Shown: positions 32,907-44,816 of the stretch, piece by piece
Layout: each line of letters opens with the position of its first letter
Numbering within the stretch: position 1 is the stretch's first letter
Origin: Rusavskia elegans
Taxonomy: Eukaryota > Ascomycota > Lecanoromycetes > Teloschistales > Teloschistaceae
Reading direction: 5' to 3'
Assembly: GCA_011316305.1 (NCBI GenBank)
Contig: SAUG01000040.1
Location: 62,001-126,000 of the forward strand
DNA length: 64,000 nt
Translations under genes and position numbers: made by a program
The notes under the pieces: model-generated
Told to the model about the DNA's origin: nothing
The model's input: only the letters and a program-made list of their open reading frames with translations
Databases searched by the model: none

Positions 32907-34385
32907 GGAAGGGACGGGCACAGCCTAGGAGCATCGAAACGTGTAGCATTACCAAAGCTTGAAAGTATGGACAAATATCATCAACTTCGATAGCGCGTCC
33001 TGCGTCTCCGCGGTCGGAGATGAGTAATACTGCCCCTGAACTAAGCTTCTCATTCAATCAAAGCAGGGTCAAGACTCTACTCTTCAAGCATATTATTCGA
33101 TCGCTGGGATCACTAAATGGCAGATTGCCACCCCGTCGAATGATCTTCGGGGAAGACACACATGGACACCACGTTCGAACTTTGGCCAGTCAAAAGAAAG
33201 GGAATCCGATGCACCATCTTCAAAGGTGATCAGACGATGATTTTTCAGGACTCCAAGACAATATTCAAGAACAGCATTCCGAGCTTCTCCCATCGGGCCT
33301 GCATGTGCTACGAAAATCATGCATGTCAGACTTTGCGGCAGCCAGGCGCCGGGTGACTTGCATCCCCGAATTCGGCGACTTATTGCGTTACACCCATCGG
33401 ATGCCAGAATACAGACGAGTACCTGTCATCTATGTCAGTAATTCCCAGATGCGTGCAATTTAGATCTTTGGGATCAGACAGGGTTTCCTGTCAGACTATC
33501 AGTTGCGATCGGAATGACATACTTGTTTTTGGACCGCAAATCCGTCTGACCGCCACCATCGCCAGGATTCGTGGGACGCCTGGGCATGTATGCCACGGAG
33601 CAGCCTTAACTCGTGCTTCCGCTCCACACAGGAAACCGAATGGCTAAGATATTCGGGGTTTGTCAATTCCTACCTCAGACGACTGACAAGGATAACGCCC
33701 ACAAATGCAGCAAGGGGTTTAGGACGTCTTCCATGGACAGAGATGAGGGTCGAAGCAACGGTCCTCCCGGCCGTCGAGACTCTTCTATCACCAAGATCAA
33801 TAACGATGATGATGGTCGAGCTTCATCCAAGTCTCTGAAAATATCGAAGGTTGCGTCTATACGACTGCAAATCTCGGAAGACTGCACCATGCTAGTAGGA
33901 CTATCCAGCTATGACACATCCCTCGCCTACAGCGTATTTCTCATCTCCACCAACCATGTGATTAGATCTCGCTTCCAGAGCTTATTGTGTCAAGCGTCAC
34001 TTTCGTTCCAAGTACATACCAGCGACACAGTGAGCAATGGTTCGTTCATGGAGGTGTCGGGTATTGTATGCCTCGCATCGTAAACGATCTGTGACATTCC
34101 TTGACGGGTCTGGCAGTGCAGAGGGAAAACGCATTTCAGCAGTCAGAGGAACATTAATAACATGAAACCAGCCCAGTCATTTGAAGACCGTTATGACACA
34201 TCTGTATCGATTCACGGCATGTCGAATGACTGGTCATGAGTTAACCGCTGGGTATAGGCAAGCATGACTCCTTGTCAGAGGTAATGCCGGCTTTGAATCC
34301 TCCATAAAGTCAAGCATTTTTTACAAAAGCTGTCGTCACTCTTTCGAGAGGACTATCGTCACTATCAACCTTTCAGCAGGCAAAG
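32907..34385. other. Gene-poor region
   Basis: About 1.5 kb of short open frames (the longest is 156 codons, 33613-34083) with no domain, splice path or conservation that I can use. It marks the left edge of the accessory F-box region. Confidence 0.4.
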
Positions 34386-35783
34386 ATGGCTGCGCCAGAC
34401 CCGACCAGAAAGACCTATATCCCTCCAGAGCTTTTGGAAATGATATTCCAACACAACAGCAAAACCGATCTGCAGAACATCATACTTGCATGCAGACAAT
34501 TCGATGAAGTCGTCGTACCACTCTTGTATGACGAGCTTACCCTCCATTTAGACGTCACCGAGCAAGAAATGGCTCAGCGTCCAGTCTTTACCTTTGGCCG
34601 CTACGTGAAGGTGCTGAAATACCTGCTCGTTTGCTATTCCAAATTACCATTCGCGGACTATTCGAAGGTTATTCGCAAATGGTGCAAATCTCATAAAACT
34701 GTCTACGATGAACACCTTGCCGAGGAGAGTTACGAGAGGTATAACAGTCTAGGAGAAGGTCACATATCCGCCATAACAACCGGGCTCATTTATGCCTATG
34801 TCACCAGCTTATTAGCCCACATGCCCGATCTCGACTGCGTTTTGGTCAGTGATGGAGTCTGCCGTCCTCCTCCAGCCGGACTCATCAACCAACGAATTTT
34901 GAATTACGCCTGCGAGCCGGACCACCATGAACCATACGCCGTAGTTCCGAGCTCAGGCCTTAGTCCAGTCTCGAGACGGTACTATTGGAATATGCTAACA
35001 CGAGCGCTTTAGGCCTCGGAGGCCCACTTCACAAAGCTCATTGTGGATAGTTCTCTGGATTCTGGTCTACATCCCGATATGTGGAACACCAAAGGGCCAC
35101 AGTTAGAGCGAACATTAAGCTTCGTGTCGAAGCTGACTACGCTTCAACTTTGTCTCGATTGCCGCCAGTATAGTCTGGCGGATAGGTCGGCTCTCGCTGA
35201 TGTTTTGGGTCAAGCCACGAAACTTGAGGCTTTTCACCTCAGCCAAGTATCACTAGACAACATAGAGCTCGGTGAAGTCCTTGACCGTTGCGAGTTCCCG
35301 AAGCTGCAAATCTGCATCTTAGATTGGTTCGTATCCAGCGGCGAATATCTACTGCGATTTCTCTCGGCATCGAAAGGGCTGACCCACCTGGGTCTCTGTT
35401 ACATTGAATTCGATGACAGCACAACTTGGCAGGTTTTTGTCCCCAATTTAAAAGAACGTCTATCGTTACTTGAAAAGATACAATTGACGGATGAATATCA
35501 CTTTTGGGTGGGCGACCTCATCCAGGACTTCTTCTTCCGAGATGGACCAAATCTGTTCAAGGATAACGACATGGACTCAGATCTAGAGAGAAAATGGGAG
35601 GAACATAGGACCACATCGACGTCGAAGAACGATGAGGACGGCGAGAACGAGAGCGACGATGAGGACAGTGAGGGTGAAATTGAGTATGAGAGCGATTATT
35701 GGATCGGGATGTCTCACCACATATGGTATGCACATGAGAAGTCATGCGATTGTTCGAGATGTGCTTCAACATCAAAAGCTTGA
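34386..35783 (+). pseudogene. F-box-like gene copy 1, interrupted by TAG
   Basis: Two open stretches in the same frame, 34386-35009 and 35013-35783, are separated only by a TAG at 35010-35012. Read through, they give about 465 codons. The N-terminus is F-box-like (YIPPELLEMIFQHNSKTDLQ, ACRQFDEVVVPLLYDEL). LRR-like segments follow (LSFVSKLTTLQLCLD) and the C-terminal motif IQDFFFRDGPNLF, then an acidic tail. The TAG falls in a region aligned with copy 3 (LDALQQSNSPVTEIAVS), where copy 3 has Gln, so CAG to TAG is the simplest explanation. An alternative is a 72-nt in-phase intron (GTAGTT at 34941 to TTTAG at 35012, with a GCTAAC branch), but it would delete the conserved SGL block. Confidence 0.65.
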
Positions 35784-37898
<2,115 letters not shown>

Positions 37899-39269
37899 TC
37901 ATTCGAGATCCTCTTCATAGCCATGAAGCTTCTGCATCCGCTCGAACCACCCCGGCGTCACCACCTCCTCCGCATATTCCCCATGTTTGCGCCGTTCCAA
38001 TGCTCTCCCTGCAGCGCCAAAAGGATTGACTCCACCGCGAAAGAAGAAGTCCTGGACATGGCCATAGTGGTTGTCGTAATCCGCTTCGTCGTACACGTCA
38101 TCAAGCGCATCATCTGGATCATCCGTCCCTAAGATGCCAAAGAGCTGAATGAGCTGCACCTCCTTCAGCGCGCGTAAAATCGTCTTCAGTCGATTTGCCA
38201 CTTCTTCCCAGGTGTCGGGCTCGAAAAGCCAACACCAGTCCATGCAGAGTTCTTCCAGTTTCGAACAATGGGTAAAGAATTGCTGAAGCACAGCAGTGTC
38301 GCATCTGAAGCCTGAGAGGATGCAGGTCTTGAGCTTGGGAAAAACACATCTGTGCAGGACTCTTATGAAGTTCTGCTGGTCTCCCCACTCTCTACTGCGA
38401 ACCACAATCCTGATGCTGAGGTTCTCCAGGTTCCTTGCGTATTTTAGCGTTTGGTTGATGCTGGTGTGAAGGGGCTCGTGGGGATCCCAAGGGGAGGAAA
38501 GGTGCACGATGGCCGTATCGAGGTCCAGATGCAATTTGGTGAGGTTGCTGAAGACGATTTGCGCCTGCGGTGACGGTGGCAAGGTAAAGGACTCGTAGTT
38601 CAGCACAAAGCGCGAATCGTGGTCGTCCTTGACAATGAGTTCTCTAATCTTGATTTCATTTTGGGCCAGTGCGTTAATGAGCAGTCTGAAGTGGAAATTG
38701 GTGTGCTGATGTGTGGCGAAAGGCCTGCGGGCGGGAAGTTGATATGTGCAATTGATGAGTCCACATTGTGGCTGTGGGGTCACATGGGGGTTGAAACGGC
38801 CGTTAGCAAACAGGACTTTCTGTAGTTTGCCTAGAAAAAAATTGAGGTTCAGGTAGCCCGGATATCGTCCCGATGGGACAGCGTAATGTTCCGCTTCGAG
38901 GTTTTCGTACCTGATCCGGGCTTGCTCTCGATGGGTCTGATCGTGGAAGAAGTTTGAATCGCTAGGATTCCGCTCATTGTAGTAGCAGGCTGGACCGTTC
39001 TGCCCGTCCAACCATTCAACGACAGAGACGCGAAGTTCTTTGGCAAATTCTGATAGGAAGTTTGTGGGACACCTTCGAATTTGCTCCTTAGTCTTATCGG
39101 TCCTAGTAATCAACCCAAAGAAGAGATACTCCTTAGCATATCTATCGCAATCTCGCGAAGTGAGTCGGACAGCTGGTAAGTCGGATCTAGCAGTATGCCA
39201 AAAGATCTTGCTGCGAATTTCCGGGGGAAGGCTAGTAAAGCAGGGGCATGTTCGTTCTGTCATTTTCAA
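37899..39269 (-). CDS. F-box/LRR-like protein, copy 2 (456 aa)
   Basis: One intact frame; the start may be Met1 or Met3 (MTERTCPCF). The N-terminus is F-box-like (FTSLPPEIRSKIFWHTARSD, RLTSRDCDRYAKEYLF). The middle has irregular leucine-rich repeats (VFSNLTKLHLDLDTAIVHLS, LENLSIRIVV, CSKLEELCMDWCWLF). Near the C-terminus is VQDFFFRGGVNPF, shared with copies 1 and 4. F-box proteins recruit substrates to SCF ubiquitin ligases through Skp1; this is inferred from the N-terminal pattern, which is divergent. One of two apparently intact members of the local family. Single-exon, unlike the housekeeping genes around. Confidence 0.7.
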   Translation of the reverse strand: MKMTERTCPCFTSLPPEIRSKIFWHTARSDLPAVRLTSRDCDRYAKEYLFFGLITRTDKTKEQIRRCPTNFLSEFAKELRVSVVEWLDGQNGPACYYNERNPSDSNFFHDQTHREQARIRYENLEAEHYAVPSGRYPGYLNLNFFLGKLQKVLFANGRFNPHVTPQPQCGLINCTYQLPARRPFATHQHTNFHFRLLINALAQNEIKIRELIVKDDHDSRFVLNYESFTLPPSPQAQIVFSNLTKLHLDLDTAIVHLSSPWDPHEPLHTSINQTLKYARNLENLSIRIVVRSREWGDQQNFIRVLHRCVFPKLKTCILSGFRCDTAVLQQFFTHCSKLEELCMDWCWLFEPDTWEEVANRLKTILRALKEVQLIQLFGILGTDDPDDALDDVYDEADYDNHYGHVQDFFFRGGVNPFGAAGRALERRKHGEYAEEVVTPGWFERMQKLHGYEEDLE

Positions 39270-40266
39270 TTGCTATTCTGTGATAGTCTTGACGAGTTGA
39301 AAGGATAGATAATTTAAACCTTGTACAGCAGTTTGCTAGCTGAAGAGTTCGGAGGAATAATGTGGCACTACAGTTGTAGACAAAGGATGGTTTGTGCCAT
39401 CAGGAGGGTTGGCACATGAAAGTCAAGAAAGTATGCTAGATGTTTGCTACGCATCCGCACAGACTGAGGAAGGCGCGGTTGACAAGGTCACTGTCTCTAA
39501 GCTGGACTTGGACCAGAAGAGGTAATTTAGCTTTCTAGATATAGAAATATATCGTCAATCCACCGCTGTGGCTTCCTATTCAGCCCTGGGCGTGTTGGCC
39601 GTAATACGCGATGCGGGGCGTACGACAATCGATACCTCGATATCTGATGTCGTGGCATCGATTGCATAGATTTATCTGCTCTTGAACAGCTTCGCGGCCC
39701 GTGTGACACCTCTATTGCCAACGATGTTCAACATAACGAAATCGTCTGGATTGGTCGCTAATGCGAAGGCCACAACTATTGACGAAGGGATAAGTACAAC
39801 ATGATCGCAAGCCGGAGAAGTCATGGGCAAGCAACCAAAACGTCCATCTTGGTGTCAATTCCATTTGATACAAGCTTGTAAGGCGTGGGACTACCAAGAG
39901 TCCCATCACTCTGCCTGAATTGTCGATGTAGGGACAGATACAGGCAAACGATGTAGCCGCAAACCTCCAGAAGGTCGAAGTATAATCAAACAAGCACTGG
40001 GATGTATGCCTAAAGACGGTGACTTGAGGTCTTTTGGCTTCATTGACTATGCACCACTGAGCAAGACCGTCGTCAAAAGATAAAGCCAAAGAGCCACACG
40101 ATCGTGATACTGTAGATAGTCCTGTGCCTTCTTAGTACCATCGGTCAAAGTGCTGCCACAACGCATCCATACACCTTTCAAGAGATCAGATGAGGACATG
40201 ACAGAAGCCTTCCGACATCAATGGCAGTACGCTCGCCAAACCGCGGATCAGGCCCACCTGAGTAAT
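39270..40266. other. Gene-poor region with a hairpin element
   Basis: No supported gene; a minus frame 39712-40089 (125 codons) has no recognisable feature. Contains the hairpin at 39626-39664. Confidence 0.45.
39626..39664. repeat. Hairpin element, CGATACCYCGA family, copy A
   Basis: Arms CAATCGAT and ATCGATTG (8 bp, perfect) enclose ACCTCGATATCTGATGTCG... The core CGATACCTCGA is shared with the three other hairpins at 42968, 47656 and 60654. Confidence 0.45.
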
Positions 40267-40875
40267 TCATTCCTCAACGCAGAATTCGATCCCTTCGACC
40301 GGTGTGAACTTCGGCATCGATTTCTCTGGCTTCAGTGAACGTAGCGAGCGATTAGCAACATCACTCCCATCTACAAGAATGTCATCCTTCGTTCCCCACC
40401 GCCACCACACACGCAACGGTCCTTCTGCTACGTCCAAGCGGTAGCGGTGACCTGGTTCAAGACCATCCACGCCCTTAGCTGTGCAGATCACCCTTCCATC
40501 CCTTTCACATCCTTTCGGTAAAGGGCGAAAATCGTTGCCTCCCCCAAAGCTGAATGACACCACTTTTGGAACGCTGGGTTCGATGGTCAGGAGATATTTC
40601 TCATCCTCGCAGCCGCGGACACGCTTGAATGGTCCACGTTTGGTGCAGAGGCTGGGTGATTAGGGGACTTCGAAACCAGTTGTGAGATCCGTGATGACGA
40701 AGTAGTTCCCTCGTAGCGAGCGTCGGGGATTGAGAAGGGTGGACCAAGTGAAGAATGTGAAAGGTTTGTCAGAGTCGGAGGTCACAGTAAGGGAAAGCTC
40801 GGGAGCGATGGGGTTGGAGAAATGGTAGGTCGTTGGGGAAAGCGAAAGTTGGATAGAGATTTCTGGAACAGCCAT
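40267..40875 (-). pseudogene. Fungal conserved hypothetical gene interrupted by TAA
   Basis: From ATG 40875 the frame reads MAVPEISIQLSLSPTTYHFS and continues through FTFFTWSTLLNPRRSLRGNY and FVITDLTTGFEVP to a TAA at 40662-40660. The same frame then continues as a matching protein (PSLCTKRGPFKRVRGCEDEK, KVVSFSFGGGNDFRPLPKGC, LEPGHRYRLDVAEG) to 40267. Together the two parts look like one protein of about 202 residues, a type common in Pezizomycotina, with a predicted beta-sandwich character and unknown role. CAA to TAA would explain the break. A 47-nt intron (GTCATC to CACCCAG) is formally possible but would remove the conserved TDLTTG block. Confidence 0.6.
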
Positions 40876-41107
40876 CGGGTTGACAGAGGGTGGAATGAAG
40901 CGACCAGAGCGAAGAGGTTGTGGGCGACGGGTAGTTAAACAAGGGAGGAAAGCCCTGATGTTATCGCGCAGAAAGAGCCAGAAGCTGGTATGTCGAAGGT
41001 GACAGAATGAAATCACATTGATTGTAGCGAGACGAAGTAACGCAGGGCCAACGCTGTCGTACAAGCGCGGGGAACCTTCTTGTCACTGTTGGCCGCATAA
41101 AGCCTTA

Positions 41108-42605
41108 TTAGGACTTCGTTTCATGCCGAACATTCTGGCCGAGCCACGAGATTGACGGCCAACATCGATGTCCTGACGTGTTGATATGGGCTAATCCGTG
41201 AATATTTTTGAGACGAGCGCCAGTCCAATCCAGGTCGAGCTTCGTGGTTGCTGAAAACAGTCTTTTGAGCGTTGCACCACATCGAAGCAGAAAAGAAAAC
41301 TTAGAAAAGCTCCGGTGCTCCTGAACAGAACCTTTTGAGCATTGAATCTTCTCCTTCTTCCTGATGGATCTGCTATAAAGCCTGTCAAAGTACACGTCTT
41401 CGAGACGTGGCAAACCTCTTTTGAGGGCCTCCAGTGTAGTTCCCCAGGAGTCCGCGAGAAGGTCGTATGTATGTAGGCATAAATGCTTGAGTTCACGGGT
41501 GTATTGGGTGAACCATAAGAGATCCACGCTCGTCGACTTGAAGTTCACTAAGATGCAGGAACTTAAATGAGTATATTTGCAGCCGCCTAGAACCATCTTG
41601 AGATCCCCTGCCGGACAATGTCGCGACGTCACAAGACTTAGACGCTCTAGGTTGACTGCGAGCGCAAGAGCACGAGCAGTTGGGCTGATTTCGTATGAAT
41701 ACGGACCTCCTGTGCCGAAGTCCATCGAGTCATCACAATGCATCTCGAGGTGGAGTGTGGTGAGATTGGCGAGCAGGCCCAATGAAAATTGAGTCGGGAT
41801 CCCAAAACCTGAGCTACGGATATTCCCTCCCAGCCCGTCTGTGCTGCCGCTGACTGCGATTTCTGTGACCGGACTGTTGGATTGCTGGAGTGCGTCCAGC
41901 ACGAAAGATAAGTACTTGACTCCGTGGTTTCGTAAACCTGAAACCGGACGTATGGCCAGGCGCGTATGGTCGAATGTTCTGCTCATATGATAGTCCAGAA
42001 GCCAAGAGTGGTTTCCATGAAAATCCATCTCATAGACGCCGTCGGTAAGGAGTACTTTCTGTAAATTGGTCATGTGGATTAAAATCTCACGAAACCATTT
42101 CATGTACTTTGGCTCCGCGAAGCTCCGTGCGTGCAAATCACAAAGTTGGTTGTACTCTCAATAGGCTCGCGCCTGGTTACGTCGGTTAAAGTAACTTGCT
42201 GGTAGTCGTGGGTTTTGGTACTGAGTAAAGAGAGCAGTGAATTGCTCGAAGGTGAAAGGCTGGTATTGGACGGTCAATATTCGAAATGAATGTACTCAGG
42301 GAGAGATAGTGAAGCAAGTGATCGATCCGGACAGTAATCACGTCGAACAGAGATTTTGCACCGATCTCAGCCATCTGCTTGGAAGCTCTACGGAGGTTTT
42401 TCAGGTCGATCTTCTCCGCTTCATGGCAAACCATGCACTGGATCTCTGGAGGGACATCCAAGAGCCTGAAATGGGACTCCTCTCCCGCTGGAACGTGCAA
42501 GAGCGCCGTGCCCCTCGACCCTCTGTACATATCTCCGATGCCAAATCGTTGAACCGTAGAATGTGAATAGTTTGTGGGGCTTGGATTTTGCGCAATTGCC
42601 ACCAC
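41108..42605 (-). pseudogene. F-box-like gene copy 3, frameshifted and with TGA
   Basis: The N-terminal part (42605 to about 42290) is F-box-like: FRLLDVPPEIQCMVCHEAEK, KNLRRASKQMAEIGAKSLFD. The coding frame then shifts near 42260-42310: the better continuation is in another frame (LTVQYQPFTFEQFTALFTQY), which carries an in-frame TGA at 42158-42160. From 42136 to 41108 that frame is open and LRR-like (LGLLANLTTLHLEMHCD, LALAVNLERLSLVTS). The C-terminal FFF motif is only weakly kept (FSFLLRCGATLKRLF). Two independent lesions make a functional product unlikely. Confidence 0.6.
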
Positions 42606-43493
42606 AGTCTAACCTGGGCACGAATGATCTGCAATTGAAGGAGCCTGATGGTCTCATGAACGAGGAGCAAAGATAGGGGAAGCCAGGCTTGCGAAGCGTA
42701 GTGGATGCCTAGCAAAAGATGTGCATGAGGAGGGAAAGATTCATAGGGTGTCTGATGTGGATCAACATGGCTATTAAGCCTTTTTCCCCGGAAAAAAAGA
42801 AGACTTGTTTTGCAGCCAAGATCACAGCATCATCTAATAGTGGCTTTATGGTAAGGCTGGAACTACCATGGCACTGATAGCACGTGGAACCGCCTTCAGA
42901 AAAAGCCAAAGCAAAGTAATTCTATACTAGGAAGAGCCTGACGCATGCTCCTTCGCTAGGAGGTTAAGCATCCGATACCTCGACTGCAGTCCGACTGGAT
43001 GCTCCCTTTCAATGCATGAGGTTGATGATGTAGATCATGTTGGCCTATAGCCATGTGTGACTGTTTACGCGGGTTACGACGTCGACTGGTAAATCTTGCA
43101 TATTGGCAGAAAGCTACCATTCCATGTGGACCTCTCTGGTTTGATCTAATAAGAACATCGTCTTTATGAGAACTGAGAAAGAAACCCCCTTCCGCTCGAT
43201 TGGACAATGATACCCCTTATCCTGTCCAGGGCTAAGAAGGGTCCAATGCTCTAAAAGTCTTCTCTTACGAAATTCATTGATCCCTTGACCAATCTTGAGC
43301 TGTGGATGTCTTCTCAGACACTCTATGTCCATGCCAAAAACATCCAACGTGTGCCTTGTCTTGCCATCCTGATCGTACATCCGAGCCTGATCTTCAATCG
43401 GGTTCGTTCGTTCAAGCCACGTCTATAGAAGGTTGTATTTGAATTACCCACCGCACTAAGGGTTGTTATGTTATCAAACTCGATTCGAAGCCC
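42606..43493. other. Gene-poor region with a hairpin element
   Basis: Between F-box-like copies 3 and 4. No supported gene; contains the hairpin at 42968-43002. Confidence 0.45.
42968..43002. repeat. Hairpin element, CGATACCYCGA family, copy B
   Basis: Arms GCATCC and GGATGC (7 bp with the flanking A/T pair). The core CGATACCTCGACTG is followed by an internal palindrome ACTGCAGT. Confidence 0.45.
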
Positions 43494-44816
43494 CTAGCTG
43501 TTGAATGGGTTGATAGCACCCTGGAAGAAAAATGCCTGTACCCGTCCTTGGAGGTCCAAGTATGCACTTTCACCATTTGTACTTGGTCCGTAGTCAGAGC
43601 GACTCATGCTGCAAACATTCTTCACCGTGCTGGGGTCTAACCCCACCGGGCTCTCAAAAAGGTCATTCAACTCCACGAAACTGAGGGACAGCAGATGAGT
43701 TTTCCAGTGTTCAAGAATGGCTGCCCAGGTTCCAAGTATGAGTTCGTGCGAATCAATGTCAAGCCTGACAAGGTTGGGGCAACCATCGGTAAATTCAAGT
43801 AATTCCGCCCCTGAGGACTCGAATCCATACAGGGTAAAGGATCTGAGTCTATGGAAGACACAATTGTAGAATACGGCGCGGAAATCCGCCAAAGAACCGT
43901 CATTGTCTCCATAGCCTGGTTCCGCGGATAAATCTAAGTGCACGAGATTCGTTGCATTGGATAGTATTCGAGAGACGTTGAAGACTTGTTGTCCAGCGAA
44001 GTAGGATCGTTCCAAGCCCTCGTCGTAGCGCAACCGCAGCGTGAGCTCAGTAAGGTTTGATATCACGTTGACGAAGTACTGTAGTTGTGTTATGACTGGT
44101 GCCGGATGGGAGATTAGAGTTCCGTAGTGAAGTCCGGTATCCTTCCATCCTTGGGGGCTCTTTATGGTCAACTTTGGAAGGCGGGTCTCCATTCTGGATA
44201 ATCCAAGCACAAGACCACTGAGAATCGTGAAACCGAGCGCTTGAAGGCCTGATGTCGGAGGAAGCGCCAGGACCGTATGATCCTGGCCTGGGAATTGGCA
44301 ATTCGGAATTCTGCAACGTTTGTTGGCGTAAGGCTTTTTTCGAACCTTGTACGCGGCGTCGGTGATGCACACGTGCTGTAAGTTCGGTAGATGCCGCAAG
44401 AAGTCACCAAGCAGGGTCATGCATCTTGACGTGTCTGTCTGCATTTTCTGGCGGCAACGATGGTAGACTCCCAAAGCTTGATTCCGGTGGTGAGGATCGT
44501 GATACAGCAGATTGTCATTCATGTCGTAACCATTCCATCTCCAGTCGAGTTCATCGGGCCAGTCCCTGTCGTCGAAATTTTCATAGTCGACCGCTTGAAG
44601 CGTGAGGGTAGTGACCAAATGACCGATGCGGTATAGTGCAGACCAACGGCGGCGTGATACCTGATCGGTCTGCGTGGTGATCCTCATCATCAGCACCGGA
44701 ATGATGAGTCCATTGAAATGCCGTGACGCCAGCCGAAGGGCCTTCTGGCCCCTCTTGTTAGTGGCTCTGATGATCATAAGTAGGAGCTCGTCGCAGAAGC
44801 TTTGAAGCTCAGGCAT
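43494..44816 (-). CDS. F-box/LRR-like protein, copy 4 (440 aa)
   Basis: Start placed at ATG 44816 (MPELQSFCDELLLMIIRATN), since the 32 residues further upstream in frame are not F-box-like. F-box-like N-terminus (ALRLASRHFNGLIIPVLMMR), then LRR-like segments (NVISNLTELTLRLRYD, NATNLVHLDLSAEPGYGD, CPNLVRLDIDSHELI). The C-terminal end has VQAFFFQGAINPF. It keeps the TSGL block that aligns with copies 1 and 3. Intact and single-exon. A role as an SCF substrate adaptor is inferred only. Confidence 0.68.
   Translation of the reverse strand: MPELQSFCDELLLMIIRATNKRGQKALRLASRHFNGLIIPVLMMRITTQTDQVSRRRWSALYRIGHLVTTLTLQAVDYENFDDRDWPDELDWRWNGYDMNDNLLYHDPHHRNQALGVYHRCRQKMQTDTSRCMTLLGDFLRHLPNLQHVCITDAAYKVRKKPYANKRCRIPNCQFPGQDHTVLALPPTSGLQALGFTILSGLVLGLSRMETRLPKLTIKSPQGWKDTGLHYGTLISHPAPVITQLQYFVNVISNLTELTLRLRYDEGLERSYFAGQQVFNVSRILSNATNLVHLDLSAEPGYGDNDGSLADFRAVFYNCVFHRLRSFTLYGFESSGAELLEFTDGCPNLVRLDIDSHELILGTWAAILEHWKTHLLSLSFVELNDLFESPVGLDPSTVKNVCSMSRSDYGPSTNGESAYLDLQGRVQAFFFQGAINPFNS

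Noticed and set aside
34941..35012. A 72-nt intron in F-box-like copy 1 instead of a nonsense codon
   Set aside because: Splice signals fit, but the intron would remove the SGL block conserved in the paralogues. Kept only as an alternative.
40614..40680. A 47-nt intron removing the TAA in the gene at 40267-40875
   Set aside because: It would delete the well-formed TDLTTG segment; a nonsense change is simpler.
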